Part shown: piece by piece, positions 12,591 to 20,651 of the stretch
Layout of the letters: each line of letters begins with the position of its first letter
Position numbering within the stretch: position 1 is the first letter of the stretch
Origin: a virus
Virus record (IMG/VR): IMGVR_UViG_3300037041_000892
Location: 1-22,806 of that record
Length of the DNA: 22,806 nucleotides
Direction: 5' to 3' (one strand)
The notes under the pieces: generated by a model
Database searches by the model: none
Seen by the model: only the letters and a program-made list of their open reading frames with translations
What the model was told of the DNA's origin: nothing
Position numbers and translations under genes: made by a program

Positions 12591-14914
12591 TAGTTCAAAT
12601 ATGTTGCAGTTAGAATTGATGCAGTAATAGAATTGTCAGGGTCTGCGTTTACCCAATCTGCTTGCAAATCAATTGCAAGTGTTCCTGTAGTGTTGATTGA
12701 TGCAGATGTACTGCTTACCTGAAAAAAGTTATTTAAATTAGTTCCACTATGATTTAACCTTCCCAAACCAATAAACTGAAGTGTCCCAGATGCTCCTGCG
12801 GTTCTGCAAGTCAATGTAAACTCTGCATCATAATAAACGGTTGTCAAACTTCCAGTGTGGGTAAATGTTATTGTTCCAACTGCTACACCACCAATGGTCA
12901 ATTTTAAAGCACAAGTCTCAGAACCTATATCTTGATTATAAGTTCCCGATACAAACACCTTAATTGTCTTACCTACTCCAAAGAAATTAGCAGGGAGTGT
13001 TGTTACTCCGGTAACTGTTCCGATTAAGGTAGTTGAAGTTCCAGTATTGGCAACAGTAACTGTTGATGTCTGAGCAAATATTCCTAAAGCAGTAAGGTCT
13101 GCCGACTTAGTTAAACTGCCACTCGTATCGGAGATAACAACTCCAAATGCAGAACCAACTGCTAAATCTGGATTTCTATCAAGTGTCAGAATCTTAGTAT
13201 AAGCACTATCCTTACGCATTGTAAGGCTTGTGTTGCTACTTGTGGTATCACACCAGATTGATCCATTGGTTGTGCCTGATGGTGTAACTCCAGATGAAGG
13301 CGCAAGGATTACTGATGGATTGGCAGCAACAGGAGCAGCAAGGTCAAGTCTGGCCGCAGGAGAGGCAACCCCAATGCCTAACCTGTCATTGGTAGTGTCA
13401 TAGTTTAGATTACTATCCTGATTTAGTACCTGATTAGCACCTGATGTAGTTGTGAGCAATAACCTTCCGGCAGTTGCACCACTTATAATTGTTGTGCCTA
13501 ATGCTAAACTTCCCGAAGATCCTGGATAAATTGGAATATTTAATACCCCGGCAGACAAGGTTGCTGCACCACTTGTTCCTGTGGTTGTAAGAGAAATTTC
13601 CTCAACTGCCCCAGTCGATGCAGTTGTTCTTCCAAGTAATCTGGAGGTTGCCATTGTAAGGCCAGAACCAGTTACTGCTCCAGGCGCAACAAAATCAGTT
13701 CCGGCAGTAGCATTAGTGATACTTGTTGCACCACTAAATTTAGCCATTTGATTATTAGTTGGAGAGCCAGTAGTTGTAACCGTGCCAGTACCACTTGGAG
13801 TTGCCCATTGGTTATCACCTCTTAAGAATGTAGTTGCAGATGGTGTGCCTGTTGCCGATAACATTGGAATATCAACTGCTCCATTTGCAATTGTAGCAGC
13901 AACAGAACCAGGGCCAGAGGCAGTTACATCACCAGTAAGGGCAGTAATGCCTCCTCCTGTTCCACTTGATGCAGTTGTAACTCTTCCGGTAGCATCTACC
14001 TGAATGTTAGCATTAGTATATGTTCCTGCCGGACTTGGAGATAATGATTTTAGGTTTATCACTCCAGATGCTGCCTGAAAGTCTGTGGTGGCAAATGTTG
14101 CCGCACCTTTGGTAACCCCATCGGCAGCAGCATCCTGAATCCCAATTGTGCCTGTTGCGGTAATTGGGCCTCCGGTTAATGGTGATGATGTGGCAACACT
14201 TGTAACAGTTCCAGTTCCACCAGTATATTGAGGAATGTTAAGTGTTGCCCCAGTTAATGTTGCAGGGCCACTTGATCCAGATGTGGTCAATGTCAATCCA
14301 TCCTGCTTTCCATTGAATGTTGTCCAATCTGCGCTATCCAGGAAGCCATCTGTTGAGCCATTAGCTTGAGGAATGCTAATATCAGGAGCATTGCCCGGTG
14401 TTGCACTCAATGGTGCAGATGCAGTTACGGCAGTAACTGTACCAACAGGCAATCCTGTACCGGGAAAGTAGCCTATGAGCCTCCATGCTCCTGAACCCTC
14501 AGAGATGAGCATTACACAATCTCCTGCGGCAGTGACTATGTTAGCCGCACCAGGGATTATCAGTGTTGTGGCATTATAGACAATTGTTACCGGTATGTCA
14601 AAGCACAGCACAAAGCGTGACCCGGCAGGCAATGTGCCAAAGGATGTTATGCTAATTGAGCCTGAGCCTGTAACATGGACAAAGTTGCCTCCGGCTAGTG
14701 CTAGGTTGGTTGTGCCTGATGTGGCAGTGATGGCACTGCCTCGGCACTCGTAAAAGGCATTCTGAAATTCACTTGTGTCCTTCTGAGTCACAAATGATTC
14801 AATGCCATTGGTTATCCAATCTCTTAGGTCAGCAGGAGTGATGAGCTGACTGGTGTTGTCGGGGAAGAACCCTAATGAATCTGTACTTAGTTGCGCTCTG
14901 GTTCTATTCGCCAT
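12590..14914 (-). CDS. tail fibre-like protein (774 aa)
   Basis: The start MANRTRAQLSTDSLGFFPDN with LITPADLRDWI looks like a tail-attachment domain. From residue about 160 to 470 there are irregular Thr/Gly/Ser-rich units such as TGTVTSVATSSPLTGG and GPITATGTIGI, as in shaft regions of trimeric fibres. Further along, TNDRLGIGVASPAARLDL is a motif seen in fibre/endosialidase-type stalks. The C-terminal 150 residues form a beta-rich tip with strands like TSTTLIGTVTGVTTLPANF. No intramolecular chaperone signature is obvious. The start overlaps the upstream tail gene by 11 bases. Composition shifts from about 50 to about 37 percent GC towards the C-terminus, which suggests domain exchange behind a conserved N-terminus. 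Confidence 0.75.
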   Translation of the reverse strand: MANRTRAQLSTDSLGFFPDNTSQLITPADLRDWITNGIESFVTQKDTSEFQNAFYECRGSAITATSGTTNLALAGGNFVHVTGSGSISITSFGTLPAGSRFVLCFDIPVTIVYNATTLIIPGAANIVTAAGDCVMLISEGSGAWRLIGYFPGTGLPVGTVTAVTASAPLSATPGNAPDISIPQANGSTDGFLDSADWTTFNGKQDGLTLTTSGSSGPATLTGATLNIPQYTGGTGTVTSVATSSPLTGGPITATGTIGIQDAAADGVTKGAATFATTDFQAASGVINLKSLSPSPAGTYTNANIQVDATGRVTTASSGTGGGITALTGDVTASGPGSVAATIANGAVDIPMLSATGTPSATTFLRGDNQWATPSGTGTVTTTGSPTNNQMAKFSGATSITNATAGTDFVAPGAVTGSGLTMATSRLLGRTTASTGAVEEISLTTTGTSGAATLSAGVLNIPIYPGSSGSLALGTTIISGATAGRLLLTTTSGANQVLNQDSNLNYDTTNDRLGIGVASPAARLDLAAPVAANPSVILAPSSGVTPSGTTNGSIWCDTTSSNTSLTMRKDSAYTKILTLDRNPDLAVGSAFGVVISDTSGSLTKSADLTALGIFAQTSTVTVANTGTSTTLIGTVTGVTTLPANFFGVGKTIKVFVSGTYNQDIGSETCALKLTIGGVAVGTITFTHTGSLTTVYYDAEFTLTCRTAGASGTLQFIGLGRLNHSGTNLNNFFQVSSTSASINTTGTLAIDLQADWVNADPDNSITASILTATYLN

Positions 14915-17282
14915 TGTCGAAGCCTGTGCTGAATCCGTCTGTAAATGCTCCTCCTATGCCTGATGCAGTTGCTGCCATCAGTAGGCTGAACTTAGTTGTA
15001 CCACCGGAAGCATCTTCTGGCTGATTGGTGGCCTCGGTTATGAACCCTTGCACATCCAGACTGCCTGAAGTGAGCCTAACTTTCCGATACTGCTCATCTT
15101 GGCTCAAAGTTAAGAAATCGCAGAGACTTTGAGGGTAGCTAAACTCAATGCCAATCGGCTTGAATAGATACTCCTTATAGGCCGTGTTGAGGATGTCGGC
15201 ATAGATGTCTGAGTTCTCAGCTATCTGTCCATTGATTATCTCAATGCAGGCCTCCTTCTCTTCATCTCCGTTAATTGTACTTGAATAGGAAGTCTGATAT
15301 TGCCCTACCTGATATCGCAGCCTTGGGTTTGTTGTTCCATATGTGTGCATGCCTAGCACCTTCCACCACCGGCAGGCAATACGAGCTGGAGTATGGTAGA
15401 TGTTGTATAGCGCATTGATTGGAGAATTGCTGGCAGTTATGCGGTCAGAACTCATAGATACAGTACCAGCAGGCAAAGCAACAAGACCACTTTCATCAGG
15501 AATCGCATATTCAGAATCCTCAATATTCTCAATGTTAAGTTCAAATCTATTCAGCCAAATGATAAATAGGTTGTAATCATTAGGCCTGTCTGAAGATGAT
15601 GAATCATCCCTAAAAAATTGCAATCGCCTACTAAACTCAATTGCATAACCTTCAGCAATAATCTCACTTCTAAGGTCTAGCTTTTGAGTGTTGTTCTCAT
15701 TCAATGCCTTATTCCCAACAAAGTAACTTCTGCTAGTATGTATGGCAAAAGTTCCGGACTGAGCAATATTTTTCCAGTTATCATTAAAGCCAACTAATAT
15801 ATTATTGGCTAATAGTTCAGGCTTAGCCATCTGCATAACCTCGCCAATATTATCAAATGTCTGGCTGATGCTATCCTGGTAGAAGTACTCCCTCGGCTCT
15901 ACTCTTATGTTCCATTCTGTTCCAGTCCATTCAAATGCCCAGCCGAGGCAGAATATTTTGTCAAGGTTGTCAAATAAGTCTTTCCAGGATAACTCAATCG
16001 CAAATTGATTAGAAGCATTCTCATCATTGGGGCATCCGTAAAATATATCATCAATTGTAGGTGCATTCCTGATTCTTACACCATTAGTTATTGCATTGTT
16101 CCAATAACATCCATCGTTAGCCTCTGAGAAAGCATCAGATAGTAACTTATTATTAGCTCCGGTGAGCTTGTAAATTGTTCTGTTTAATATATTCTCAATT
16201 TTTAGAACCTCTGCAAAGCTGGCAAACTCTCCTGAGCTAATCTCGCTCAGCGTAACACATACATTCTCAATGAACAGTTCAAAAAAGTAAGGGCCGCCAA
16301 AAAAAACACCTCCAATTGGGTCTTCCCTTTTCATCGTTCCGCCTACTCCCCACCATGCTGATAGTATTAACTTCCAATCTGGAGGCACAGGAATAGAGAA
16401 CTGATTGTTTAAATTAAATAATGAAAGAAGTGTTGATTGGGTAATAACCTCGCTACTGCCAATGGTGTAGAATGTTTGCGCCCCAGCAGGGCTTTGAAGA
16501 ATCACAAAAAAATCAGCATTTGCGCTTTCAGATGTAATAGAAACTGTGCTAAATTGTTGCTCTCCAGAAACAGTTGCCTGAATATTTATTGTCCTTGTCT
16601 GGGTGCTGTTATTCTTAAAAATAACATTATTATCACCCCAATTTGATCCTTGTGTGTCAAAGGTTGAGCCAAAATTATTTTTAAAATCACTATTGCGCCA
16701 ATAGCAGGGAATAATTTTAGCATATTTAGGATAAACCCAATCCCAAGGAGCTACAACATCATTTGTGTCATATTCAAGACCTAATATTGCGGTTGATAAA
16801 TTGCCACCTTGTGCAGTAATATAAGTGTCCTGTTTATGTAGCCTAATGAAGTCAGGCGAAAGTGGATCAATAGCATTACCATCTAAATCAAATGGAGTAG
16901 TAATATCAATTTCCACATCCTGCCGAGCCTTGAATTGCTCACGGAAATTGTCATCAATAATGCCTACCGTTACCTCCCAGCTATCAGTGTCACAGACATT
17001 ATGCTCTTGGTAGATGCTGAGGTTAAGCATGCCTTCGAACTCAAAGTTCTGCCCAGAGTAGCCAACATCCGAGGTAATCTTAATTGCTATCTCAGCATTG
17101 ATAAAGTAGAGGTCATAGAGGTCTTTGATGAGCCTTGCGCCCTTGCCATAGAAGCGCACCTCAGTGCTGAATGGTTGGTCAATGCCATGACTCTCCATGC
17201 GGAGAGCAGTGAACTCAATCGCATCCCAGCCTATTGGCTCTTCAACCTCATCGTTGTTTAAGTAAAATCTCCAGCCTGCCAT
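14904..17282 (-). CDS. putative distal tail / baseplate protein (792 aa)
   Basis: The first - strand gene after the tape measure. The product starts MAGWRFYLNNDEVEEPIGWDA and contains RFYGKGARLIKDLYDLYF and EFEGMLNLSIYQ, beta-rich segments as in Dit/Tal-like tail tip proteins, but I cannot name a family. It has no transmembrane helix. The ATG at 17282 follows a terminator (17300-17328) and a TAnnTTTG box, so it may start a new transcript. Composition is mosaic: sampled lines between about 15.5 and 16.9 kb have 32-37 percent GC, while both ends have 43-55 percent, so the central part (roughly residues 130-590) seems to have been replaced, as in tail proteins that contact the host. Confidence 0.65.
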   Translation of the reverse strand: MAGWRFYLNNDEVEEPIGWDAIEFTALRMESHGIDQPFSTEVRFYGKGARLIKDLYDLYFINAEIAIKITSDVGYSGQNFEFEGMLNLSIYQEHNVCDTDSWEVTVGIIDDNFREQFKARQDVEIDITTPFDLDGNAIDPLSPDFIRLHKQDTYITAQGGNLSTAILGLEYDTNDVVAPWDWVYPKYAKIIPCYWRNSDFKNNFGSTFDTQGSNWGDNNVIFKNNSTQTRTINIQATVSGEQQFSTVSITSESANADFFVILQSPAGAQTFYTIGSSEVITQSTLLSLFNLNNQFSIPVPPDWKLILSAWWGVGGTMKREDPIGGVFFGGPYFFELFIENVCVTLSEISSGEFASFAEVLKIENILNRTIYKLTGANNKLLSDAFSEANDGCYWNNAITNGVRIRNAPTIDDIFYGCPNDENASNQFAIELSWKDLFDNLDKIFCLGWAFEWTGTEWNIRVEPREYFYQDSISQTFDNIGEVMQMAKPELLANNILVGFNDNWKNIAQSGTFAIHTSRSYFVGNKALNENNTQKLDLRSEIIAEGYAIEFSRRLQFFRDDSSSSDRPNDYNLFIIWLNRFELNIENIEDSEYAIPDESGLVALPAGTVSMSSDRITASNSPINALYNIYHTPARIACRWWKVLGMHTYGTTNPRLRYQVGQYQTSYSSTINGDEEKEACIEIINGQIAENSDIYADILNTAYKEYLFKPIGIEFSYPQSLCDFLTLSQDEQYRKVRLTSGSLDVQGFITEATNQPEDASGGTTKFSLLMAATASGIGGAFTDGFSTGFDNGE

Positions 17283-17286
17283 GTTG

Positions 17287-17294
17287 CAAAGGTA
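17287..17294 (-). promoter_or_regulatory. TAnnTTTG box (TACCTTTG) before the 792-aa tail gene
   Basis: An exact Bacteroidota -7 box ends four bases before the ATG at 17282 and lies just behind an intrinsic terminator. The geometry is the same as at the tape measure gene. No TTTG at -33. It would give a leaderless or nearly leaderless transcript. Confidence 0.4.
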
Positions 17295-17299
17295 AAAAG

Positions 17300-17328
17300 A
17301 AAATGCCCCTGCATGGCAGAGGCACTTT
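17300..17328 (-). terminator. intrinsic terminator after the tape measure gene
   Basis: On the - strand, GCCTCTGC-CAT-GCAGGGGC forms an 8-bp stem that includes one U-G pair. It extends by five further pairs (AAAGT/ATTTT, one more G-U) and runs into ATTTTCTTTTT. On the + strand the same positions give A-C mismatches, so the hairpin is suited to - strand transcription only. It lies 30 bases behind the tape measure stop and would stop transcription before the next tail gene unless read through or restarted. Confidence 0.65.
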
Positions 17329-17357
17329 ACACCTGTTTCTAATCTAAACCAATAGTC

Positions 17358-19781
17358 CTAAGATGAGTTTCTGAATCTGTTGTTGAGTATTTTAGTTGTG
17401 CGCCTAGGCGTTCTGATGAACTTCTCAAAGCCACGCTCATCCATGTTGAGCTGAGTGATGGGCAATGACTTTAGGATGCTGCTTAGTTCATCCAACTTGC
17501 CTACCACCGGAGAAGATCCTGAGCTGCTCTTGTTGGCATAATGTCCTGCCAGGAATAGCTCCTGCCTGCTCAGGGCATGGTTAGGAATAACCTGCGAGCC
17601 TTTGGGCAGATCAACCAGAGTGGCAGTGGCAGGAGTGAAGTAAACTTTGCCCGATTCAGTCACAACTTTCTCAACTCCTCGCTCACCGACTATTGCTCGG
17701 CCTCCTTCAAATGGCTTGCCTTTTGTACCCTCTGCGAACTCAGGCACAGGCTGGGCAGCAATAAAGCCAATCTGCACAGCTTGATTAGCCAAGGTAAGCG
17801 CAGCAAGTGGCAATGTCACCGGATTTGATGCCCATTTAGCAACTATGGAGGCAGTCTCAAATATAACTCTGGCAATAGCAGCAGCCTGCTCTGCTTTCCA
17901 TGCCTTTGTCTTTAGCTCACGCTCCTTCTGTGCCTTACGCTGATTGATTTCATCAATCTTCTGCTGATTCCCATCTGCCAGCCTGATTTCCTCATCTGCT
18001 CGCTTATTTAACAATGAAATCTCTCTGTCAATATTGGCTGTGTAGAGATTGGTAAAGCCATTGGTAAGAGTTGCGGCTAATTCAATAGTTGCCTGAATCC
18101 TTCTTTGCTTTTCATCCTCAGCCTCCTTGCGCTTTTTAGCCTCATCATCCAGACCTTGCTCGTAGGCTTTCTGCCACTTCTTCATCTCTGCCAGCCTCTT
18201 ATCATAGAGGTTTTTATCCTCCTCTAGAATCTTGACATTGGCCTCCTTTCGAATTATTAACTGCCTGTTTGCACCAGTCTCAAATTCCTTTGTTGCTACC
18301 TGAACCTGAAGTTTAGTGACATCAAGCTCCTCCTTGACAAACAAAGCACCGTATCTGCGTTGGAGGTTTAGTTTAGCCTCTAGGAATGCCTTTTCAGCTC
18401 CAAGTCTGGCAAGTGGATCATTGCGAAGTTCACCTTCCAGAATGCGCATCTGCTTGAGCAGCTCAAGAATATTAAGCCTCTGCTCATACTCAGCCTTTAA
18501 TACTTTTGGGTCAATCGGCTGAGGTAATGTTGGCGCATTGGCAACTACTCCAACAATCTTAGTGTATTGCTCCTCCATTGCCTGAAGTATCTTTAACTCA
18601 TTCTCCTGCTTGGTGAGGTTCATCTGAAGCCTGCTGTTCATTGTGCCAGCAGCAGCAATGCGAGCCTCAGATACTTTCTGCATCTGCGCATCAATCCTTG
18701 CCTCAAATGTCAATAGCTGATTTCTGGCAATCTGCCTTCTGATGCCTTCCAGATTGGCAGCAGTAATTCTGATTTGATTCTGCTGGTCTAATTTAATGGT
18801 CTCTTTGGTAAGCTCAGTCTCAATGCGCTTCTGAGCCACTGCCTCGGCATTGAACTTAGCCTGCCTTTCTGCTGCCGTTGTTCCTCCTGCTTTGGAAAGC
18901 TCGGTGGCTATGCCTGCGGCTAAGTCATAAGCACCTTTCAGGAATGGATTTAGCTTATTACCTATGGCAAGGATTAACTGGTCAATGGATGAATTAAACC
19001 TATTCTGAGAGGCAGCAAGTGAGGTAACCTGCTCATTCCCCTTGCCAAATGTGTTTTCTAGTTCGGTGGCAAACTTTGGCAGGAAGTCAGCAGCAAGCAC
19101 TTGGCCTTTCTGAAGCATCTTATTCAGCTCGCCTGTGGTTACACCCATAGCTTTGGCAGCTATGCCGAATGCACCGACAAGTCGCTCACCAAGCTGGCCT
19201 CTGAGTTCTTCAGCCTGAACATTGCCTTTGGACATCATTTGTCCAAGTGCCAGGAATGCGCCTTTGGTGTCCTCGGCACTCAGGCCCATCACTTGCGCAG
19301 CCTTAGCAACTGCTGCGAATTGCCTGTTGGTCTCCTGACTTGTCTGCCCGGCTAGGTTGGCAGCAGAGGCAAAGGTCTTATATCCTTCCACTGCGCCTCT
19401 AAGGTCTAGGCCTAGCTTCTGTGCTGTCTGCCTGATGAACTCAAAGTTCTTATTGCCCATCTCGGCAGAGCCGGAGGCAAAGTCAATGGCTTTCTTCATT
19501 GACTCAAACTTTATCGTTGTCTCAAGAACAGCAGCAGCAAATTGCTTTATCTGACTGACAGCAAAAAGGCCACCAAGCACTCCACCAACCTTGCCAGCAA
19601 TGCTGCCAAGTTCGCCCATTGACTTATTGGTATTGTTGCTCTCCTGATTGAACTTCTTGAGTTCAGCCAATGCCTGCTTTTCCTCTGTTGATAGCTTGTC
19701 AAAGGCCTGAGCAGCCGCATCTATGTTGGATGTCTCAACAACATACCTAATCTTGATGTCATTGTTACTAAGTGTTGCCAT
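17358..19781 (-). CDS. tail tape measure protein (807 aa)
   Basis: Residues about 45-250 form a tape-measure domain: VLETTIKFESMKKAIDFASG, then FIRQTAQKLGLDLRGAVEGYKTFASAA, QVMGLSAEDTKGAFLALGQMMSKG and QAEELRGQLGERLVGAFGIAAKAMG. Long coiled coils follow (about 300-610, rich in E, K, Q, A), then a hydrophobic segment and a Gly-rich C-terminal part (FAEGTKGKPFEGGRAIVGERG) usual in tape measures. The protein sets tail length and enters the tail lumen. With the usual 0.15 nm per residue the tail would be about 120 nm, so a sipho- or myovirus. The gene is flanked by intrinsic terminators on both sides and has a TAnnTTTG box four bases before its ATG. The preceding gene carries a frameshift signal, the standard place for one. 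Confidence 0.9.
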   Translation of the reverse strand: MATLSNNDIKIRYVVETSNIDAAAQAFDKLSTEEKQALAELKKFNQESNNTNKSMGELGSIAGKVGGVLGGLFAVSQIKQFAAAVLETTIKFESMKKAIDFASGSAEMGNKNFEFIRQTAQKLGLDLRGAVEGYKTFASAANLAGQTSQETNRQFAAVAKAAQVMGLSAEDTKGAFLALGQMMSKGNVQAEELRGQLGERLVGAFGIAAKAMGVTTGELNKMLQKGQVLAADFLPKFATELENTFGKGNEQVTSLAASQNRFNSSIDQLILAIGNKLNPFLKGAYDLAAGIATELSKAGGTTAAERQAKFNAEAVAQKRIETELTKETIKLDQQNQIRITAANLEGIRRQIARNQLLTFEARIDAQMQKVSEARIAAAGTMNSRLQMNLTKQENELKILQAMEEQYTKIVGVVANAPTLPQPIDPKVLKAEYEQRLNILELLKQMRILEGELRNDPLARLGAEKAFLEAKLNLQRRYGALFVKEELDVTKLQVQVATKEFETGANRQLIIRKEANVKILEEDKNLYDKRLAEMKKWQKAYEQGLDDEAKKRKEAEDEKQRRIQATIELAATLTNGFTNLYTANIDREISLLNKRADEEIRLADGNQQKIDEINQRKAQKERELKTKAWKAEQAAAIARVIFETASIVAKWASNPVTLPLAALTLANQAVQIGFIAAQPVPEFAEGTKGKPFEGGRAIVGERGVEKVVTESGKVYFTPATATLVDLPKGSQVIPNHALSRQELFLAGHYANKSSSGSSPVVGKLDELSSILKSLPITQLNMDERGFEKFIRTPRRTTKILNNRFRNSS

Positions 19782-19785
19782 GCCT

Positions 19786-19793
19786 CAAAGATA
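19786..19793 (-). promoter_or_regulatory. TAnnTTTG box (TATCTTTG) before the tape measure gene
   Basis: An exact match to the Bacteroidota -7 element ends four bases before the ATG at 19781, directly behind the terminator at 19801-19829. No -33 TTTG is seen. The spacing to the ATG equals that at 17282. Confidence 0.4.
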
Positions 19794-19800
19794 GGCAATA

Positions 19801-19829
19801 AAAAAGCCACCGAATATCAGTGGCCTTTT
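19801..19829 (-). terminator. intrinsic terminator between the frameshift gene and tape measure
   Basis: On the - strand GCCAC-(9-base loop)-GTGGC is followed by TTTTTTATT. AAAAG/CTTTT extends the stem with one bulged G. It lies 20 bases downstream of the stop of the -1 frame (19849-19851) and 70 bases downstream of the 0-frame stop (19899), so it fits the end of the longer product better. T-runs on both sides could let it act in both directions. Confidence 0.6.
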
Positions 19830-19848
19830 GTCTCTGAAATTAACAAAT

Positions 19849-20136
19849 CTATCCCTTACCCTTTCTGTTCTTCTGGGCAGCAATATAGCTGCTCACGATT
19901 AAATAGTATTCGTAGATTGGCCTTTCGACCAGGAATTTAAGTCTGATAGGATCGCCACTTGCGACTCTAAACTGCTCATCAAATCTGAGTCTGTGCTGTC
20001 TGACAATTGAAGTCCAATAATGTGTTTCAGGTTGTTTAGGCTTTGTAGAGTTTCTGCCTGCAAATAGTTCGGGAAATTCGTGCTGTATTCGGTCAAAGAG
20101 GGCAGATAAGCGTACTCGGGCAGATTCAAAAAAAAA
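19849..20136 (-). other. -1 frame extension of the gene before the tape measure (programmed frameshift or homopolymer error)
   Basis: At 20128-20136 the - strand has nine T in a row (read as GGT TTT TTT TTG), a classical -1 slippery run. After one -1 slip the frame stays open for about 93 codons to TAG at 19849-19851, and the total product is 267 residues. The new C-terminus (ESARVRLSALFDRIQHEF, later FDEQFRVASGDPIRL, KFLVERPIYEYYLIVSSYI) is charged and protein-like. It has no NCG codon, as in the endolysin gene, while the 0 frame over the same bases has six NCG codons in 76. The -1 frame therefore looks like the coding one. Either ribosomes or RNA polymerase slip here, or one T is missing in the assembly. 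Confidence 0.75.
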
Positions 20137-20651
20137 CCCTGAACATCATTGTGCTTCATCCAATGCTCGAGCTTCTGCTTGTTGTATGGGTACTGGTAGT
20201 CTAGTGGATTCTCCTGTTCATCAAAGTAAACAACTGTTGCCAGCTTCAGCTGTCGCAGTAGGCTCACACTCATCTCCATCTGCTCCTTGAGTCGGGAGGC
20301 CATGATGCCCACTTCATAGAGCTTCTTGTCATCCTTCTTCTTCTTGTCCATGAGAAGGTTTATTAGGCCATTGTTCCAGCCCCTGAGGAAGTCAGGATTA
20401 ATCTGCCATAGTTCCTCGGTAAAGATGTCACGAGCAGCCACTGCCCTCTGGAATGGCACATTGACTTCAGCTACAAACTTAAAGTAATTGATGCCTCCTG
20501 ATGTGAAGGCAAACTCAATCTGATCCCATCGGTCTTGTGGGGCTACTCCCCTGTAAAGTATTCGGCCACTTTCTGCTTGTAAAGGTGCTTCTTTTGCCAC
20601 TTGTTCAGCAGCAGCAGGAGCAGATGATTTGCGCCTAAAAATATTGAGCAT
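19899..20651 (-). CDS. gene before tape measure, putative tail assembly chaperone (250 aa in 0 frame; 267 aa via -1 frameshift)
   Basis: The product starts MLNIFRRKSSAPAAAEQV and continues with ILYRGVAPQDRWDQIEFAFT and NVPFQRAVAARDIFTEELW. No family is recognised. Residues 1-174 are common to both forms. In the 0 frame the last 76 residues (Ser/Leu/Asn-rich, ending GQSTNTI) look like a shadow frame, and the -1 frame carries the convincing C-terminus. Position just upstream of the tape measure plus a T9 slippery tract recalls the G/GT tail assembly chaperones of many tailed phages, although here the two products differ only slightly in length. The start ATG lies inside the upstream membrane protein gene (109-base overlap), where both frames avoid NCG codons, so both seem real. 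Confidence 0.65.
   Translation of the reverse strand: MLNIFRRKSSAPAAAEQVAKEAPLQAESGRILYRGVAPQDRWDQIEFAFTSGGINYFKFVAEVNVPFQRAVAARDIFTEELWQINPDFLRGWNNGLINLLMDKKKKDDKKLYEVGIMASRLKEQMEMSVSLLRQLKLATVVYFDEQENPLDYQYPYNKQKLEHWMKHNDVQGFFLNLPEYAYLPSLTEYSTNFPNYLQAETLQSLNNLKHIIGLQLSDSTDSDLMSSLESQVAILSDLNSWSKGQSTNTI

Noticed and set aside
12590-14450. Thr/Gly-rich repeats in the fibre gene as a recombination or diversity-generating cassette
   Set aside because: The repeats are irregular at the DNA level and typical for fibre shafts. There is no template repeat and no reverse transcriptase in the window.
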